Positions 34,099 through 43,528 of a DNA stretch of 64,000 bases are shown here, one piece after another. Every line of letters begins with the position of its first letter. Positions within the stretch are counted from its first letter, which is position 1. The notes under the pieces were generated by a model. It made no database searches, was not told the origin of the DNA, and saw only the letters and a list, made by a program, of their open reading frames with translations. Source of the stretch: JAICSD01 sp035637115 (GTDB lineage: Bacteria; Acidobacteriota; Vicinamibacteria; Vicinamibacterales; 2-12-FULL-66-21); NCBI GenBank assembly GCA_035637115.1, contig DASPXV010000108.1:20448-84447 (forward strand), read 5' to 3'. A program made the translations under genes and the position numbers.

Positions 34099-35000
34099 GA
34101 CTGTGCGGGACCCGCTGCGCGGACGATGGCGCGCGCTATCCCCGAGAGCGTGGCTCCCCATCCCGCGCCTGTGGCGCGGCGAGCCCACGTTCGCCTTGAA
34201 CGCGGATGCTGTCCGGCTATCGTCGCATCCCAGCGTTCGTGAAACAGCAAGCCGTTACGCAGCACGCGCGCGAGGTAGGCGGCCGACGGGTTCGCACCAG
34301 TCGTCGTGCTTCCCAGGTGGTCATAGCCGCCGATCCGTTCGTAGCCGCACGTGGCGACCTTCCAGCCCGCCTCGCGAATCCTGTATGCGAGATCTGCCTC
34401 GTCCCACTCGGTCGGACGAAACGCTTCGTCCAGCGCACCGACGCGATCGATGCAGGCGCGCCTTACGACCCATGGGCGAATGACAACGTCAACTTCCTGA
34501 AGGCGAAACCAGTTTCCCGGCCGCGGGCCGATCGTGCTCTGCAGCCGGCGCCAGTCCGTCAGATCCTCCCATCGCACGATCGGATCATCCACCGGCGTGC
34601 AGTTCAAGCCGCGGCTGAGACTTATCAGGCCGAGGTCGGAATAGGCATCGAACGTTCGCACCAGCTCGGGAACCAGCCAGCCCGCGCGCAGGAACATGTC
34701 ATCCTGCCACGCCATCAACAGTCCACCGCGAGCGTGCGCCATCCCCGCGTTCGTACAGCGCAACTCGTGCGCGTCGTCCTGGTGGATCCAGCGCAGGCGC
34801 GAAGCGCCCCACGATGTCGCTGACAGTTTCTCGAGGAACGCGGGAGTCTCGTCGCGACAGCCGTCCTCGACGACGATGATTTCAATGTCGTCGCCGCCGA
34901 AACGCTGCCAGGCATCGAGGCACTGACGGAGCACCGCTTGGTTGTTGAACGTCGGAATGACGACGCTCAGCGCCGGAACGCGTTCAGCTGCGGCGGCCAT
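34095..35000 (-). CDS. GT2-family glycosyltransferase
   Basis: 301 aa, GT-A fold. LSVVIPTFNNQAVLRQCLDA, then IEIIVVEDGCRDET, and the metal-binding motif AWQDDMFLRAGW (D-x-D variant QDD). A catalytic-base candidate is TEWDEADLAYRIREAG. The C-terminal 45 residues are Arg/Ala-rich. It overlaps the preceding methyltransferase by 17 bp and the FkbM gene by 4 bp. Confidence 0.86.
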   Translation of the reverse strand: MAAAAERVPALSVVIPTFNNQAVLRQCLDAWQRFGGDDIEIIVVEDGCRDETPAFLEKLSATSWGASRLRWIHQDDAHELRCTNAGMAHARGGLLMAWQDDMFLRAGWLVPELVRTFDAYSDLGLISLSRGLNCTPVDDPIVRWEDLTDWRRLQSTIGPRPGNWFRLQEVDVVIRPWVVRRACIDRVGALDEAFRPTEWDEADLAYRIREAGWKVATCGYERIGGYDHLGSTTTGANPSAAYLARVLRNGLLFHERWDATIAGQHPRSRRTWARRATGAGWGATLSGIARAIVRAAGPAQS

Positions 35001-35907
35001 AGGCCTGCAGATTGAACGAGATCGGCAGCGCGGCGCCGCCAGGCAGTACGCGTGCGACGTAGTACGTCGCGAGTCGAACCATGCGATCCGCGCTGAAACC
35101 GGGGGCCTCCGGCAGTTCGGGGACAGCAGTCTGGACGGTCACGTCGCGAAAGCCAGCCTCCGACAGCGCGCGCCGCAACGATGCCGCGGAAAAGTGATTC
35201 ACGTGCACGAGATTGTCCGCGAGGGTCGCGCGATATGACCGCCGGAGGCGCGCCCGCAGGTTCTCCTTGAATCGCTGCGCATGACCGTTGGGCACTTTGA
35301 CGGCGATCCAGCCGCCGGCGCAGAGCAGCGATCGCGCGCTTCTCAGCACCTCCATCGGCTGAGGCACGTGTTCGAGCACGTCCGTCAGCGTCACCGCGTC
35401 ATAGCAGCGCGTCCGATTGAACGTGTGGATGTTTCCCTGGTGCACGATCGCGCCCGACGCCTGTGCAGCGTATGCCGCGGTCCTTGGATTGAGCTCCAGA
35501 CCTTCGCCGTCCCAACCCTCGCGCCGCGCGAGGCGGAGGAAGCGGCCGGCGTGCGCGCCAACGTCGAGGAGCGCTCGCCCCGCCTTCGCACGCGCGCGCA
35601 ATGACGCGAGGATGTCCGCGAAGATTCGATCCTTGTACGGCGCCTCGTGCTCCCTGACGATCCAGTCGTCCGACCACCGCTGGTCGTACATCCGGTCGAA
35701 GTAATTCGGCAACGACGGCAACGCCGCCGGTTGCGTGAAGCCGCAGCCACGACATCGCTGCAACACGATGCGCGCTCCGGTGTACTCCGCGAGCTCCGGA
35801 TCCTGCTTCGTGTATTCGGACAGATCGAAGATTGCTTCGTGAACCGCGTCGAACTCGCGCTCCTCGCAGACCCAGCATGCAGGAACATCGACGAAGCCGG
35901 CCGGCAT
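34984..35907 (-). CDS. SAM methyltransferase with N-terminal zinc-ribbon-like segment
   Basis: 307 aa. Paired cysteines CWVCEE (about 11-14) and CRGCGF (about 52-55) suggest a zinc ribbon as in C-methyltransferases of deoxysugar pathways (NovU/TylC3-like). The SAM domain reads LLDVGAHAGRFLRLARREGW, then LTDVLEHVPQPMEVLRSARS. The C-terminal C-methyltransferase domain is missing (307 aa versus about 400), so a plain O- or N-methyltransferase is also possible. Confidence 0.8.
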   Translation of the reverse strand: MPAGFVDVPACWVCEEREFDAVHEAIFDLSEYTKQDPELAEYTGARIVLQRCRGCGFTQPAALPSLPNYFDRMYDQRWSDDWIVREHEAPYKDRIFADILASLRARAKAGRALLDVGAHAGRFLRLARREGWDGEGLELNPRTAAYAAQASGAIVHQGNIHTFNRTRCYDAVTLTDVLEHVPQPMEVLRSARSLLCAGGWIAVKVPNGHAQRFKENLRARLRRSYRATLADNLVHVNHFSAASLRRALSEAGFRDVTVQTAVPELPEAPGFSADRMVRLATYYVARVLPGGAALPISFNLQAYGRRS

Positions 35908-37145
35908 CAGAGCTGTTCCACAATGCCGGCTACTTCGACGGCCATGTCATCCCAGGAGCGGCGCCGCAGCACCGCCCCGAACGCCTTCGCGCGCTGCCGC
36001 CATCCAGCATCATCGGAGCGCCACAACCGGAAGCGATCGACGAGATCCTTCGACGCAAGGGGAAGCGGCAAGGTCAACGGCCTCAGTTCTGGCGGGATCC
36101 GCTCGGCGACGCCTGCAATCGCCGACACGATCGCCGGGATGCCGCGGCACAGCCCCTCGTGGACGCCAAGGCCGTAGGCTTCGTAGCGCGCAGGGTGCAC
36201 GAGGACATCAGCGGCCGCGAGCAGGCGCGGCACATCGTCACGAAATCCAAGGAACGAGATTCGGCCTTCGAGCCCCTGCTCCACCGCGCGCCGTTGCCAG
36301 GAGGCGACCTCTGCGCCCGTTCCGACGACGGCGAGATCCGCGTCCCACGACGCATCGCGACAGAGCTCCTGCCATGCATCGAACAGGATGTCGAATCCCT
36401 TGCGGCGATCGCCAAGGGCGCCGATGAACATCGCCAGCGGGCGGCATACGTCGTTGTTCAGCGACGTGCGCGCTTCGCGGCGCGCGTCATTGTTCAGCGA
36501 CGCGCGTGCTTCGCAGCGCGCGTCATTGTTCAGCGACGCGCGTGCTTCGCAGCGCGCGTCATTGTTCAGCGACGCGCGCGCTTCGCGGCGCGCGTCTTCG
36601 GATATCGCACCGAACTGGGCCGCATCCGTTCCGTAGTACACGACGCGAATTTTCTCCGCGGGCACGTTGTAGTGACACCGAACGTCCTCGGCCGTGCGCT
36701 CGCTGTTGCAGATGACGGCGGGCGCACGCGCGATGGCATCTGCCTCGCTCGCGAGAAATCGCTTTCGGCCCGCCCTCGCCGTCATGCGCGCGCGTGGTTC
36801 CGCCGTGTCCGGCGCGTAGGCGGCGTGCAGGTAGTGAATCCACGTGGGACCGCGCCATCGCGCATTGCCGCCGTTCGAGAGCAGGCGGGCGGCAGGCCCG
36901 AGGCGGCGCGCCGTCGCCGATGCCTGGAGCGCGAGAAGCGGCCCGCCCATCAGGTGAGACCCGAGCGGTCGCGATGCGTGATGGATCGTGATGTTTCGCA
37001 GCGACGCGAGATCGGGCCACACACGGTGCGCCACCAGGTGCACGTCGCGTCCTGAAAGCGCCAGGTACCGCGCCAGCGCGTAGTTCGCGCGATCCATTCC
37101 GCCGAGCGGCGTGAAGTCGCCGGCCGCGAGCGCCCACCGCATCAT
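35907..37145 (-). CDS. GT4-family glycosyltransferase with an interdomain tandem-repeat insert
   Basis: 412 aa from ATG 37145 or 37142; a frame extending to 38099 is antisense/out-of-frame sequence of the membrane gene. Start ALAAGDFTPLGGMDRANYAL is the acceptor loop. The donor domain has FIGALGDRRKGFDILFDAW and E-x7-E in ARYEAYGLGVHEGLCRG. Between residues about 183 and 230 the two Rossmann halves are linked by four copies of a 12-residue unit like EARASLNNDARC, encoded by exact 36-bp repeats. The ATG overlaps the upstream stop. Confidence 0.86.
   Translation of the reverse strand: MMRWALAAGDFTPLGGMDRANYALARYLALSGRDVHLVAHRVWPDLASLRNITIHHASRPLGSHLMGGPLLALQASATARRLGPAARLLSNGGNARWRGPTWIHYLHAAYAPDTAEPRARMTARAGRKRFLASEADAIARAPAVICNSERTAEDVRCHYNVPAEKIRVVYYGTDAAQFGAISEDARREARASLNNDARCEARASLNNDARCEARASLNNDARREARTSLNNDVCRPLAMFIGALGDRRKGFDILFDAWQELCRDASWDADLAVVGTGAEVASWQRRAVEQGLEGRISFLGFRDDVPRLLAAADVLVHPARYEAYGLGVHEGLCRGIPAIVSAIAGVAERIPPELRPLTLPLPLASKDLVDRFRLWRSDDAGWRQRAKAFGAVLRRRSWDDMAVEVAGIVEQL
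36454..36597. repeat. Four tandem 36-bp repeats inside a glycosyltransferase gene
   Basis: Units begin at 36454, 36490, 36526 and 36562 with TTGTTCAGCGACG and have a period of exactly 36 bp with no spacers. Copies 2 and 3 look identical; 1 and 4 differ by a few bases. Each encodes 12 residues (EARASLNNDARC/R), so copy-number change keeps the frame and alters only linker length. Confidence 0.9.
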
Positions 37146-38506
37146 GCGTCCTGCACGCCGTAGCGCCACGCAACGCCGTGAAGCGCGCCGGCGAGGAACC
37201 AGTACTGAATGCCGATCTGCGCGACGAACGGCGTGAAGCTGAGAATCGTGATCGCAGGGCCCAGGCCGGCAGCGAGCACGACCGCGGCACAGACAGCGAG
37301 GCGCGGGAACTGCGTCTCCATCGCGACGCGCCATTGCGACCGGGTCACCGACACGAGCGCGCCGAGGTAGGCGGCCACCATGAGGACGCCGCCGTCGATC
37401 ATCCACCCTGTGAACTGAATCTCCGCCCAGATTGGGGGACTGTTTGGATTGTTGCTGCCGAAATAGTTGGCCGCCATTCCCCAGCGCGCCAGGCCGGCGC
37501 CGATGGGATACCGGAACAGCAGTTCGAAGAAGGTAAACGACAGCTGCGTTCCGCGCGCACCCTGATAAACGGAGAACGGATCCGAGGCGAAGAGCGATGC
37601 AACGCGTTCGGTGATCGCCGTACCGCCGAGCGCAACAGCGGCCGATAGACTGACGAAGACGATGGCCCCCGCGAGGATGGAGAACTGCGACGCGCGACCC
37701 GATCGGCCCTGACGAAACGCGACCGCCGCATACGTGAGCATCATGACGACCGTGGCGACAAGGCTGACGCGGACCTGGCTCAGATAGATCGCGGAGAGCC
37801 CGGCGGCCGCAACGACGAGCGACAACAGGCGCTTCCATACCGGAATCGCGCTCACGGCGAACACCATGCCGAGCAGCGCCGCGAACATCGCGGGGCCGGC
37901 GACGGCGCCCGGCGTATCGAACAGTCCAGGGGGACGGATGATGCGCACGCCGTTTGGACCGATGTACGTGACCGGACCAAGACCGGCGTCGCCAGCCGTC
38001 AGGATGCGGGAGAATTCCGCCGGAAGCCAGCGCGCGGGATCGTAGACCTGCAGCACGCCGACGACGGCGTTGGCGCCCGAACACAACAGGAGGATCCACA
38101 TGATCCGGGCGAGCTGTTCGGGAGATTTGACGAACTCGGGCGCCCAGAAGAGCGGCGCGAGCACCGCAAAGTACACGGCCATGTGCGCGAAACCGCCGAC
38201 CAGTGAAGACGTCTCAGGGTGGAAAACCATCACGGCGAGCAGCGACATGATCACGGCGACCCACGGTTGCGCTCTCGATCGCGGCGCCTGCGAAACAGAC
38301 TCGACGTGGTACCAGGCGAACGCCGCGAGACTGATCGCGAACGCGCTGAAGCGGATCGGCAACCGGAACGCCTGGCTGCCCGGCAGGTACAGCAGCGCGG
38401 GCAGCGCCGTCTGGCTGATGATGAAGATTTCCGCAAAGCCGAACGGCACGCGCGAGGGAACACTCGCTTCGATGTAGGCGGCCGCGCGAACTTCAGTGAC
38501 CGGCAT
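37142..38506 (-). CDS. Polytopic membrane protein, O-antigen-polymerase-like (Wzy candidate)
   Basis: 454 aa from ATG 38506 (MPVTEVRAAAYIEAS); the longer frame to 38674 is rejected because it covers the neighbouring gene. About eleven hydrophobic helices. A periplasmic loop contains VYIGPNG-like and GLFDTPGAVAGPAMFAAL motifs; later ELLFRYPIGAGLARWGMAAN and FTGWMIDGGVLM resemble the O-antigen ligase/polymerase family. It differs from the 20578 protein, so the locus has two such enzymes: one may polymerise and the other ligate. Confidence 0.75.
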   Translation of the reverse strand: MPVTEVRAAAYIEASVPSRVPFGFAEIFIISQTALPALLYLPGSQAFRLPIRFSAFAISLAAFAWYHVESVSQAPRSRAQPWVAVIMSLLAVMVFHPETSSLVGGFAHMAVYFAVLAPLFWAPEFVKSPEQLARIMWILLLCSGANAVVGVLQVYDPARWLPAEFSRILTAGDAGLGPVTYIGPNGVRIIRPPGLFDTPGAVAGPAMFAALLGMVFAVSAIPVWKRLLSLVVAAAGLSAIYLSQVRVSLVATVVMMLTYAAVAFRQGRSGRASQFSILAGAIVFVSLSAAVALGGTAITERVASLFASDPFSVYQGARGTQLSFTFFELLFRYPIGAGLARWGMAANYFGSNNPNSPPIWAEIQFTGWMIDGGVLMVAAYLGALVSVTRSQWRVAMETQFPRLAVCAAVVLAAGLGPAITILSFTPFVAQIGIQYWFLAGALHGVAWRYGVQDA

Positions 38507-39749
38507 GGGTCGTGACGCGCGCGCGCGCCTCCTGGTACACGTCGATGAACGCGCGGGTAAAGTCGTCCGGATCGAACTGCCGGATTGCGGATCGGCGACC
38601 CGCCTCGCCGAGCCTCGCGCGCAGGGCTGCATCGGATGCGAGCCGCTCGATGCACGTCGCAAGCCCCTGCGCATCGCCTGGTGCGTGCGTCAGCGCGTCG
38701 ACCCCGTCGGTCACGAGCTCCGCGGCGCCTCCCGCGGCGCTGACGATGACCGCGCGCCCCGACGCGAGCCCTTCCGCGATGACAAGGCCGAACGGTTCCG
38801 GCTGCGTGCTCGCGTGCACGACGACGTCGAGGGCACGCAGCGCGGCGGCAGGTCGGTTGACGAAGCCCGTCAGTCCGACGCGGCCCGCCAGACCGGGAGA
38901 GGCGATCGTCCGTTCGAGCTCTTCACGCGCGTGCTGGCTTCCGGAGGTGTCGTAGAGCGCGCCACCGATAATGTACGCGCGACAGGGAATCGCCGGATTG
39001 ATCTTCCGGATCGCTTCGAGGAACGTCATGTGTCCCTTCCAGCGTCCGTACGTCGCAACGAGCCCGACGCGCACCGTGCCGGCAGGCGCGGGCGGCAGGC
39101 CGGCGAGACGATCGAGATCGAGCGTGTCGCCAACGGGTGAGAATTCACACGTGTCGACCGCGTTATGGATCGTCGTCACCGGAACCGGTGCGTCGAGCGC
39201 TGCGGTGACTTCCGACGCGACGCTGCGGGAATTCGCGACGAGCGCGGCGCACCGGCCGATGTAGCGGCGCAGCAGCCTTCGGCTGATCGGGCGCCGCGCG
39301 ACGTATTCGTGAATGTGCCAGACGAGCGCGGCGGGCGGCCGCATAACGCGCGCGCTCAGCACGTGCACCTTGAATCCGTTGCTGTGCACGACGTCAGGAG
39401 ACAGCTCGGAAAGCAGTCGCTCGAGGCGACGGCTGTAAGGCGCGAGGCTGCCCGCGGCCAGCAACAGCGACGCGCCGCGGCCGATCAGGGCCGCGGCACT
39501 CGCGCCCCGGGATTCACCCACGCGCGTCAGTCGTTCCGGCAGCGGCAGGATGTGAGCTCGCGCGCCCGACGCCTCGACCGCTCGCGGCAGCGGACCTTCG
39601 CGCGGGACGATCACGTCGAGCGGCCAGGCCGGAACGATTCGCCGCAATCCGCGAACGAGCTCGAGCAGGCTGACTTCCGATCCCCCCATCTCGGCCGACA
39701 CGCTCAGGAACGCGACCCGCAGCGGCGGCGCCGTGGCCGTGACGGTCAC
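38493..39749 (-). CDS. GT4-family glycosyltransferase
   Basis: 418 aa from GTG 39749 (GTGA overlap with the methyltransferase stop). Acceptor loop FLSVSAEMGGSEVSLLELVR; donor half GLVATYGRWKGHMTFLEAIR and E-x7-E in QPEPFGLVIAEGLASG. The HIHEY motif in the N-terminal domain is typical of hexose-transferring GT4 enzymes. It overlaps the downstream membrane gene by 14 bp. Confidence 0.87.
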   Translation of the reverse strand: MTVTATAPPLRVAFLSVSAEMGGSEVSLLELVRGLRRIVPAWPLDVIVPREGPLPRAVEASGARAHILPLPERLTRVGESRGASAAALIGRGASLLLAAGSLAPYSRRLERLLSELSPDVVHSNGFKVHVLSARVMRPPAALVWHIHEYVARRPISRRLLRRYIGRCAALVANSRSVASEVTAALDAPVPVTTIHNAVDTCEFSPVGDTLDLDRLAGLPPAPAGTVRVGLVATYGRWKGHMTFLEAIRKINPAIPCRAYIIGGALYDTSGSQHAREELERTIASPGLAGRVGLTGFVNRPAAALRALDVVVHASTQPEPFGLVIAEGLASGRAVIVSAAGGAAELVTDGVDALTHAPGDAQGLATCIERLASDAALRARLGEAGRRSAIRQFDPDDFTRAFIDVYQEARARVTTHAGH

Positions 39750-40408
39750 TTGCGTCCCACCGCGACGATGTTGTCGGAGAAGCGACGCGGCGCCAGCCGG
39801 GCGACGGCCGAAGGATAGTGAAGGGCGCTCAACGGCAGCCGACCGTGGCAGGTGAAGGTGACGCCGGTATCGCACAGGCCGCACTCCGAGAAGATGCGGC
39901 GAAGGTCGGCTTCGAGGAGAGCGGTCACGTGCGCCGGATATTCGCCGTCCTGGAACGCGGAGAAGCGTCCCTTGAGAAGCAGTGTGAGCAGGCTGAGCGC
40001 GCTCAACTGATTCGGCGTCGTCACGACCACCCAGCCGCCGGGCCGCACGACGCGCGTAAGCTCGCGGACAAACGCGCGCGGATTCTCGAGGTGCTCGATG
40101 ACTTCGACGGCGACCGCCGCGTCCACGCTTCCGTCTGCGAGCGGCAGACGTCCGGTGTCCAAATCGATCGATCGGAAATCCACGTCGTCCGGCAGCCCTT
40201 CATAGCGGACGGCATCGAGTCCAATGCAGGATGCAAACGTTCCCCTTAGCGCCGGCCACAACGCGCCAGAACCGCAGCCCACGTCGGCGACGATGCCGCG
40301 CGCGCCGCGCGCGGACAGCAGATCCGCGACAGTGCGACAGATCCGATCGTCGCTGCGACCGAGACTGAGGCGGGCACGGGCCTCGATGGTGGGGGCAGGT
40401 GACATCAT
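39746..40408 (-). CDS. Class I SAM methyltransferase
   Basis: 220 aa. GIVADVGCGSGALWPALRG, then CIGLDAVRYEGLP, VAVEVIEHLENPRAFV and VVRPGGWVVVTTPNQLS: canonical Methyltransf_11 motifs I to III. It lies between two GT4 genes with 4-bp overlaps on both sides, so it probably methylates a sugar of the growing repeat. Confidence 0.85.
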   Translation of the reverse strand: MMSPAPTIEARARLSLGRSDDRICRTVADLLSARGARGIVADVGCGSGALWPALRGTFASCIGLDAVRYEGLPDDVDFRSIDLDTGRLPLADGSVDAAVAVEVIEHLENPRAFVRELTRVVRPGGWVVVTTPNQLSALSLLTLLLKGRFSAFQDGEYPAHVTALLEADLRRIFSECGLCDTGVTFTCHGRLPLSALHYPSAVARLAPRRFSDNIVAVGRK

Positions 40409-41505
40409 GCCGCGGAGCTACGCAGGCGCTGTTCGCGAACCGCATCGCACACGTGTCGAACGGCGTCCGCGGGATCGCTGATGCGCCGCGCCCGGGCGGG
40501 TCCTTGCGAACCGAGCGCATTCCGTAATGACGAATCGTCGATGAGCCGTTGCAGCGCCGCACCGACGAGTGCAGGCGTGGACTCGCGCACGAGAACGCCG
40601 CACTGCTCGTCCACGATTTCAGTCGCACCACCCATCGCGGTAGTAATGACAGGTGTTCCAGCTGCGAGCGCCTCGACGAAGACGACGCCGAATGGTTCCG
40701 GAGCCGTGTTCGGCTGGCAGTAGATGTCAGCGGCAGCCATCAACCGGGGAACATCGACGCGCTCTCCCAGGAAGCGGACGGCCGTTCCCGCCGCGAGACG
40801 GGACAACATCTCGGCATACGCAGCTTCCGCCGGTCGCTGAGGTCCACCCGCAATCCACACGACGATGTCGCCGCGAAGCTGGCGCGCCGCCTCGATCAGG
40901 ACGCGATGCCCTTTCCACGCTTCGAGCCGCGCAGCAATGAGAATGACGGTGGTCGCCTCGCGCGCGCCGAGTTCTTCGCGGAGAGTCCGGCGTTCAATCG
41001 TGGAGACATCCGGAGCCGCGGCAACCGCCGGATGGATTACGTCCTTCGCTACGCCGGGCATCCATTGCGCGACGAGCGCTGCCGTATAGCCGCTGTTACA
41101 AATGAACCGGTCGGGGGGCATGCGTGCGACGCGCCGCTCGGACCATTGATCGCCGTGTGGCGCATCGTGCACCCACATCAGAAGCGGGACGCCCGCCCGG
41201 CGCGCGGCTGGCCCGGCCAGCGCACAGGACCATGGCGCGTGCGCGATCACTGCGTCATACGCGGATGCCGAGATGACTCGCCGCAGCGCGCGTCGCGCCC
41301 GCCACACCGTGTCGGGGCGCCGGAAGCGCACGTCACCGATGACGTGAGGTGTTACGCCATAGTCACGCAGCTCGCGCGAGAGTCTCGCATCGAAGCTGAG
41401 CGCGATGTCGTGCGCGCACTCGTCGTTCGCGGCCGAGACGATCCCGAGCAGCATCCGCTCGATGCCGCCAAAGAGATTGCCTGCCGTGACGTGAAGGATG
41501 CGCAC
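40405..41505 (-). CDS. GT4-family glycosyltransferase
   Basis: 366 aa, GTG start at 41505, 11 bp after the Wza-like gene. Acceptor loop LHVTAGNLFGGIERMLLGIV; donor half LIAARLEAWKGHRVLIEAAR and E-x7-E in APEPFGVVFVEALAAG. GDQWSERRVARMPPDRFICN separates the halves. First GT downstream of the export genes. Confidence 0.87.
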   Translation of the reverse strand: MRILHVTAGNLFGGIERMLLGIVSAANDECAHDIALSFDARLSRELRDYGVTPHVIGDVRFRRPDTVWRARRALRRVISASAYDAVIAHAPWSCALAGPAARRAGVPLLMWVHDAPHGDQWSERRVARMPPDRFICNSGYTAALVAQWMPGVAKDVIHPAVAAAPDVSTIERRTLREELGAREATTVILIAARLEAWKGHRVLIEAARQLRGDIVVWIAGGPQRPAEAAYAEMLSRLAAGTAVRFLGERVDVPRLMAAADIYCQPNTAPEPFGVVFVEALAAGTPVITTAMGGATEIVDEQCGVLVRESTPALVGAALQRLIDDSSLRNALGSQGPARARRISDPADAVRHVCDAVREQRLRSSAA

Positions 41506-41516
41506 GCGTCTAGTGT

Positions 41517-42323
41517 CTAGAAGATGCGCTGCGGTACGCGGATGGTGTCGTTTGCGAGAACGGGGTCGGTCAACTTCGCCCGCCGCTTCTCCATCCTGCC
41601 GTTCACCACGCGCTCGATCTCAATTCGCCCGAGGCCGGCACGCTCGGTCGGCCCGCCGGCCAGCGTCAGCGCGCGTTCGACGGTCAATCCGTCTTCCCAC
41701 GTGTAAGAAGAGGGCGAGCGCACCTGGCCGGTGATGAAGAAGCTTTCAGCTTTGGGGACGAGGACGGTATCGCCGTCCTTCAGCAGCACGTTCTGCGCCT
41801 TGCCGGTTTCGATGTCCCGCCGCGATACGCGGATTTCTTCGATGGCGCCGGCGGCGTTTCGCCGGCTGATGAGCACGTACGATCCGGCGTCAGTGGTCAG
41901 CGATCCGGCCTGTGCGAGAACGCTCGTCAGCGACACGTTCCCCTGCAGGATGTATTCACCGGGACTGCGAATGCCAACACCCTGCACGCTGACGGTCTTG
42001 CTGCGGTACTTGACCACGGTCACGCTGACGGACGGATTCACGAGGAACCCTTTCGACAGCCGATCCTTGACCTCCTTCTCCGCGGCGCGAGCGCTGAGCC
42101 CACCCACCTTCACACGGCCGATGTAGGGACAATCAATGGTGCCGTCGTTGTCCACCGTGACGCTGGCGCGCGACGCGTCCGGTTCGCCGAACACAGTGAT
42201 GTCGATCACGTCCGCAACGCCGATGACGTAGTCGTCGGACGCCGGCTGCGTCCCCCTTGCCGTGGCCGTGGCCGGCGGCAGCGCGGACTGGAACAGCAGC
42301 AATAGAAGCGCGAGCATGTTCAT
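41517..42323 (-). CDS. Wza-like polysaccharide export protein
   Basis: 268 aa from ATG 42323 (ATGA overlap with the barrel gene); an upstream extension to 42410 is not needed. Signal peptide LALLLLLFQSALPPATA without a lipobox Cys. Poly_export domain YVIGVADVIDITVFGEPDAS with SVTVDNDGTIDCPYIGRVKV, then two SLBB domains (VSVQGVGIRSPGEYILQG and FFITGQVRSPSSYTWEDG). It forms the periplasmic/outer-membrane export channel with the Wzc-like kinase encoded at 18396. Confidence 0.92.
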   Translation of the reverse strand: MNMLALLLLLFQSALPPATATARGTQPASDDYVIGVADVIDITVFGEPDASRASVTVDNDGTIDCPYIGRVKVGGLSARAAEKEVKDRLSKGFLVNPSVSVTVVKYRSKTVSVQGVGIRSPGEYILQGNVSLTSVLAQAGSLTTDAGSYVLISRRNAAGAIEEIRVSRRDIETGKAQNVLLKDGDTVLVPKAESFFITGQVRSPSSYTWEDGLTVERALTLAGGPTERAGLGRIEIERVVNGRMEKRRAKLTDPVLANDTIRVPQRIF

Positions 42324-43528
42324 AGCGTCGTCCCCCACGTCAATCCCGCGAAGATGCGGTGATTCCGATAACGGTGCTCGGCGGATCGATCGGAGTCGCG
42401 GCGGGACCAATCCATGTTGATGCCGATGCGCACGCGGGTCGAGAACCGATAGCCGATGCCGCCGCCATAACTCATCATCGTGTCGCGACCGGCATCAGCA
42501 GCCACGCCGCGGTAATCCATCAGGCTGCGCGTCCCGGTACCGCGCACATCCAGCGGACCGACAACCGCCGTCGTCCATGTGATGCCAACAGTGCTGCCGA
42601 TGTAGTAGTCCGTCGCCTCGTCGTACGAGTACTGCACGTCGCGGTTGACGAGGGCCTGGAGCTGGTGCCGGCCGTAGATGGTTGCGGCGACCGAAACCGT
42701 GGAGACCAGGCCCGAATAATCCGGAAGCGTCGGCGACAGCGTTTCGAAACGCCGGAAACCAACCGACGCATTGCCCGTGATGAGGCCGCTCGGACTGAAC
42801 GTGAGGCCGGGCGTCACTCGCCATGTGTTCGAGTTGCGATCGGGTGCCAGCTGGAAGCGCTGCTGCTCGCGCGCGACGAGCATGGTGAAGCGCGTCAGCG
42901 GCGTCAGCTCGATCCCGAAGCCGCCGTCGACAGTCTGCCTGTGGCCGTCGAAGCTCCGGCGCAGGTCCACGCCGCGGAATTCCGCGCCGGGATCGAACGC
43001 GATCTTCGTGCGTGTCGCGTTCAATAACAGACGCGTGCGCGAAGCAACGGCGATCGCCACGCCCGCGCCGTACATCAAGTCGCGGTGCCGGGCGCGCGCG
43101 TCCACTTCGGCATTGAGCCGCGAGCGGCTGCTCACGCCCTGCGCTGTCGCATACGGGCGGAATCGTCCGAGGTCGAATTCGAGACGCGCGAGCCCTGACG
43201 TGTTCGTGCCCCGCTCGCTTGAGTACTTCCGGTAATACACGTAGTCGGTCGTCGTCCCGTACGTCAGGCGCAGGCGGCGCATGCGAAACGTGACGTCCGC
43301 GCGCGGCGTCAGCGTGAACGTGAAGTCCGTTTTGGGATCGACCGGTTCGTTGAACACGTTGTTGTCCACGCCCATGTCTCGCAGGAGCAGACTCGGCGTC
43401 AGGCGAACCGGCCCGAGAACGACCGTGCCCGGCGGCGGGGTGTCGGGATCCTGCGCCGCTGTGGCGATTGGCGCAAGCGCTCCGGCGGCACAGGCAAGAG
43501 CAGCTGCGAGACGAAACACGCGGCGCAT
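42320..43528 (-). CDS. Outer-membrane beta-barrel protein of the export machinery
   Basis: 402 aa. Signal peptide RVFRLAAALACAAGALAPIA ending ATAAQ. The rest alternates hydrophobic and polar residues in many strands (TPRADVTFRMRRLRLTYGTT, GIGYRFSTRVRIGINMDW) and ends in an aromatic-containing strand HRIFAGLTWGTTL, as for BBP2-type barrels beside Wza genes. It probably forms or stabilises the outer-membrane exit. The ATG shares a base with the regulator's stop (TGATG). Confidence 0.82.
   Translation of the reverse strand: MRRVFRLAAALACAAGALAPIATAAQDPDTPPPGTVVLGPVRLTPSLLLRDMGVDNNVFNEPVDPKTDFTFTLTPRADVTFRMRRLRLTYGTTTDYVYYRKYSSERGTNTSGLARLEFDLGRFRPYATAQGVSSRSRLNAEVDARARHRDLMYGAGVAIAVASRTRLLLNATRTKIAFDPGAEFRGVDLRRSFDGHRQTVDGGFGIELTPLTRFTMLVAREQQRFQLAPDRNSNTWRVTPGLTFSPSGLITGNASVGFRRFETLSPTLPDYSGLVSTVSVAATIYGRHQLQALVNRDVQYSYDEATDYYIGSTVGITWTTAVVGPLDVRGTGTRSLMDYRGVAADAGRDTMMSYGGGIGYRFSTRVRIGINMDWSRRDSDRSAEHRYRNHRIFAGLTWGTTL

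Noticed and set aside
36454..36597. CRISPR-like array (36-bp repeats)
   Set aside because: Repeats are contiguous without spacers and lie in a coding frame; no cas genes in the window.
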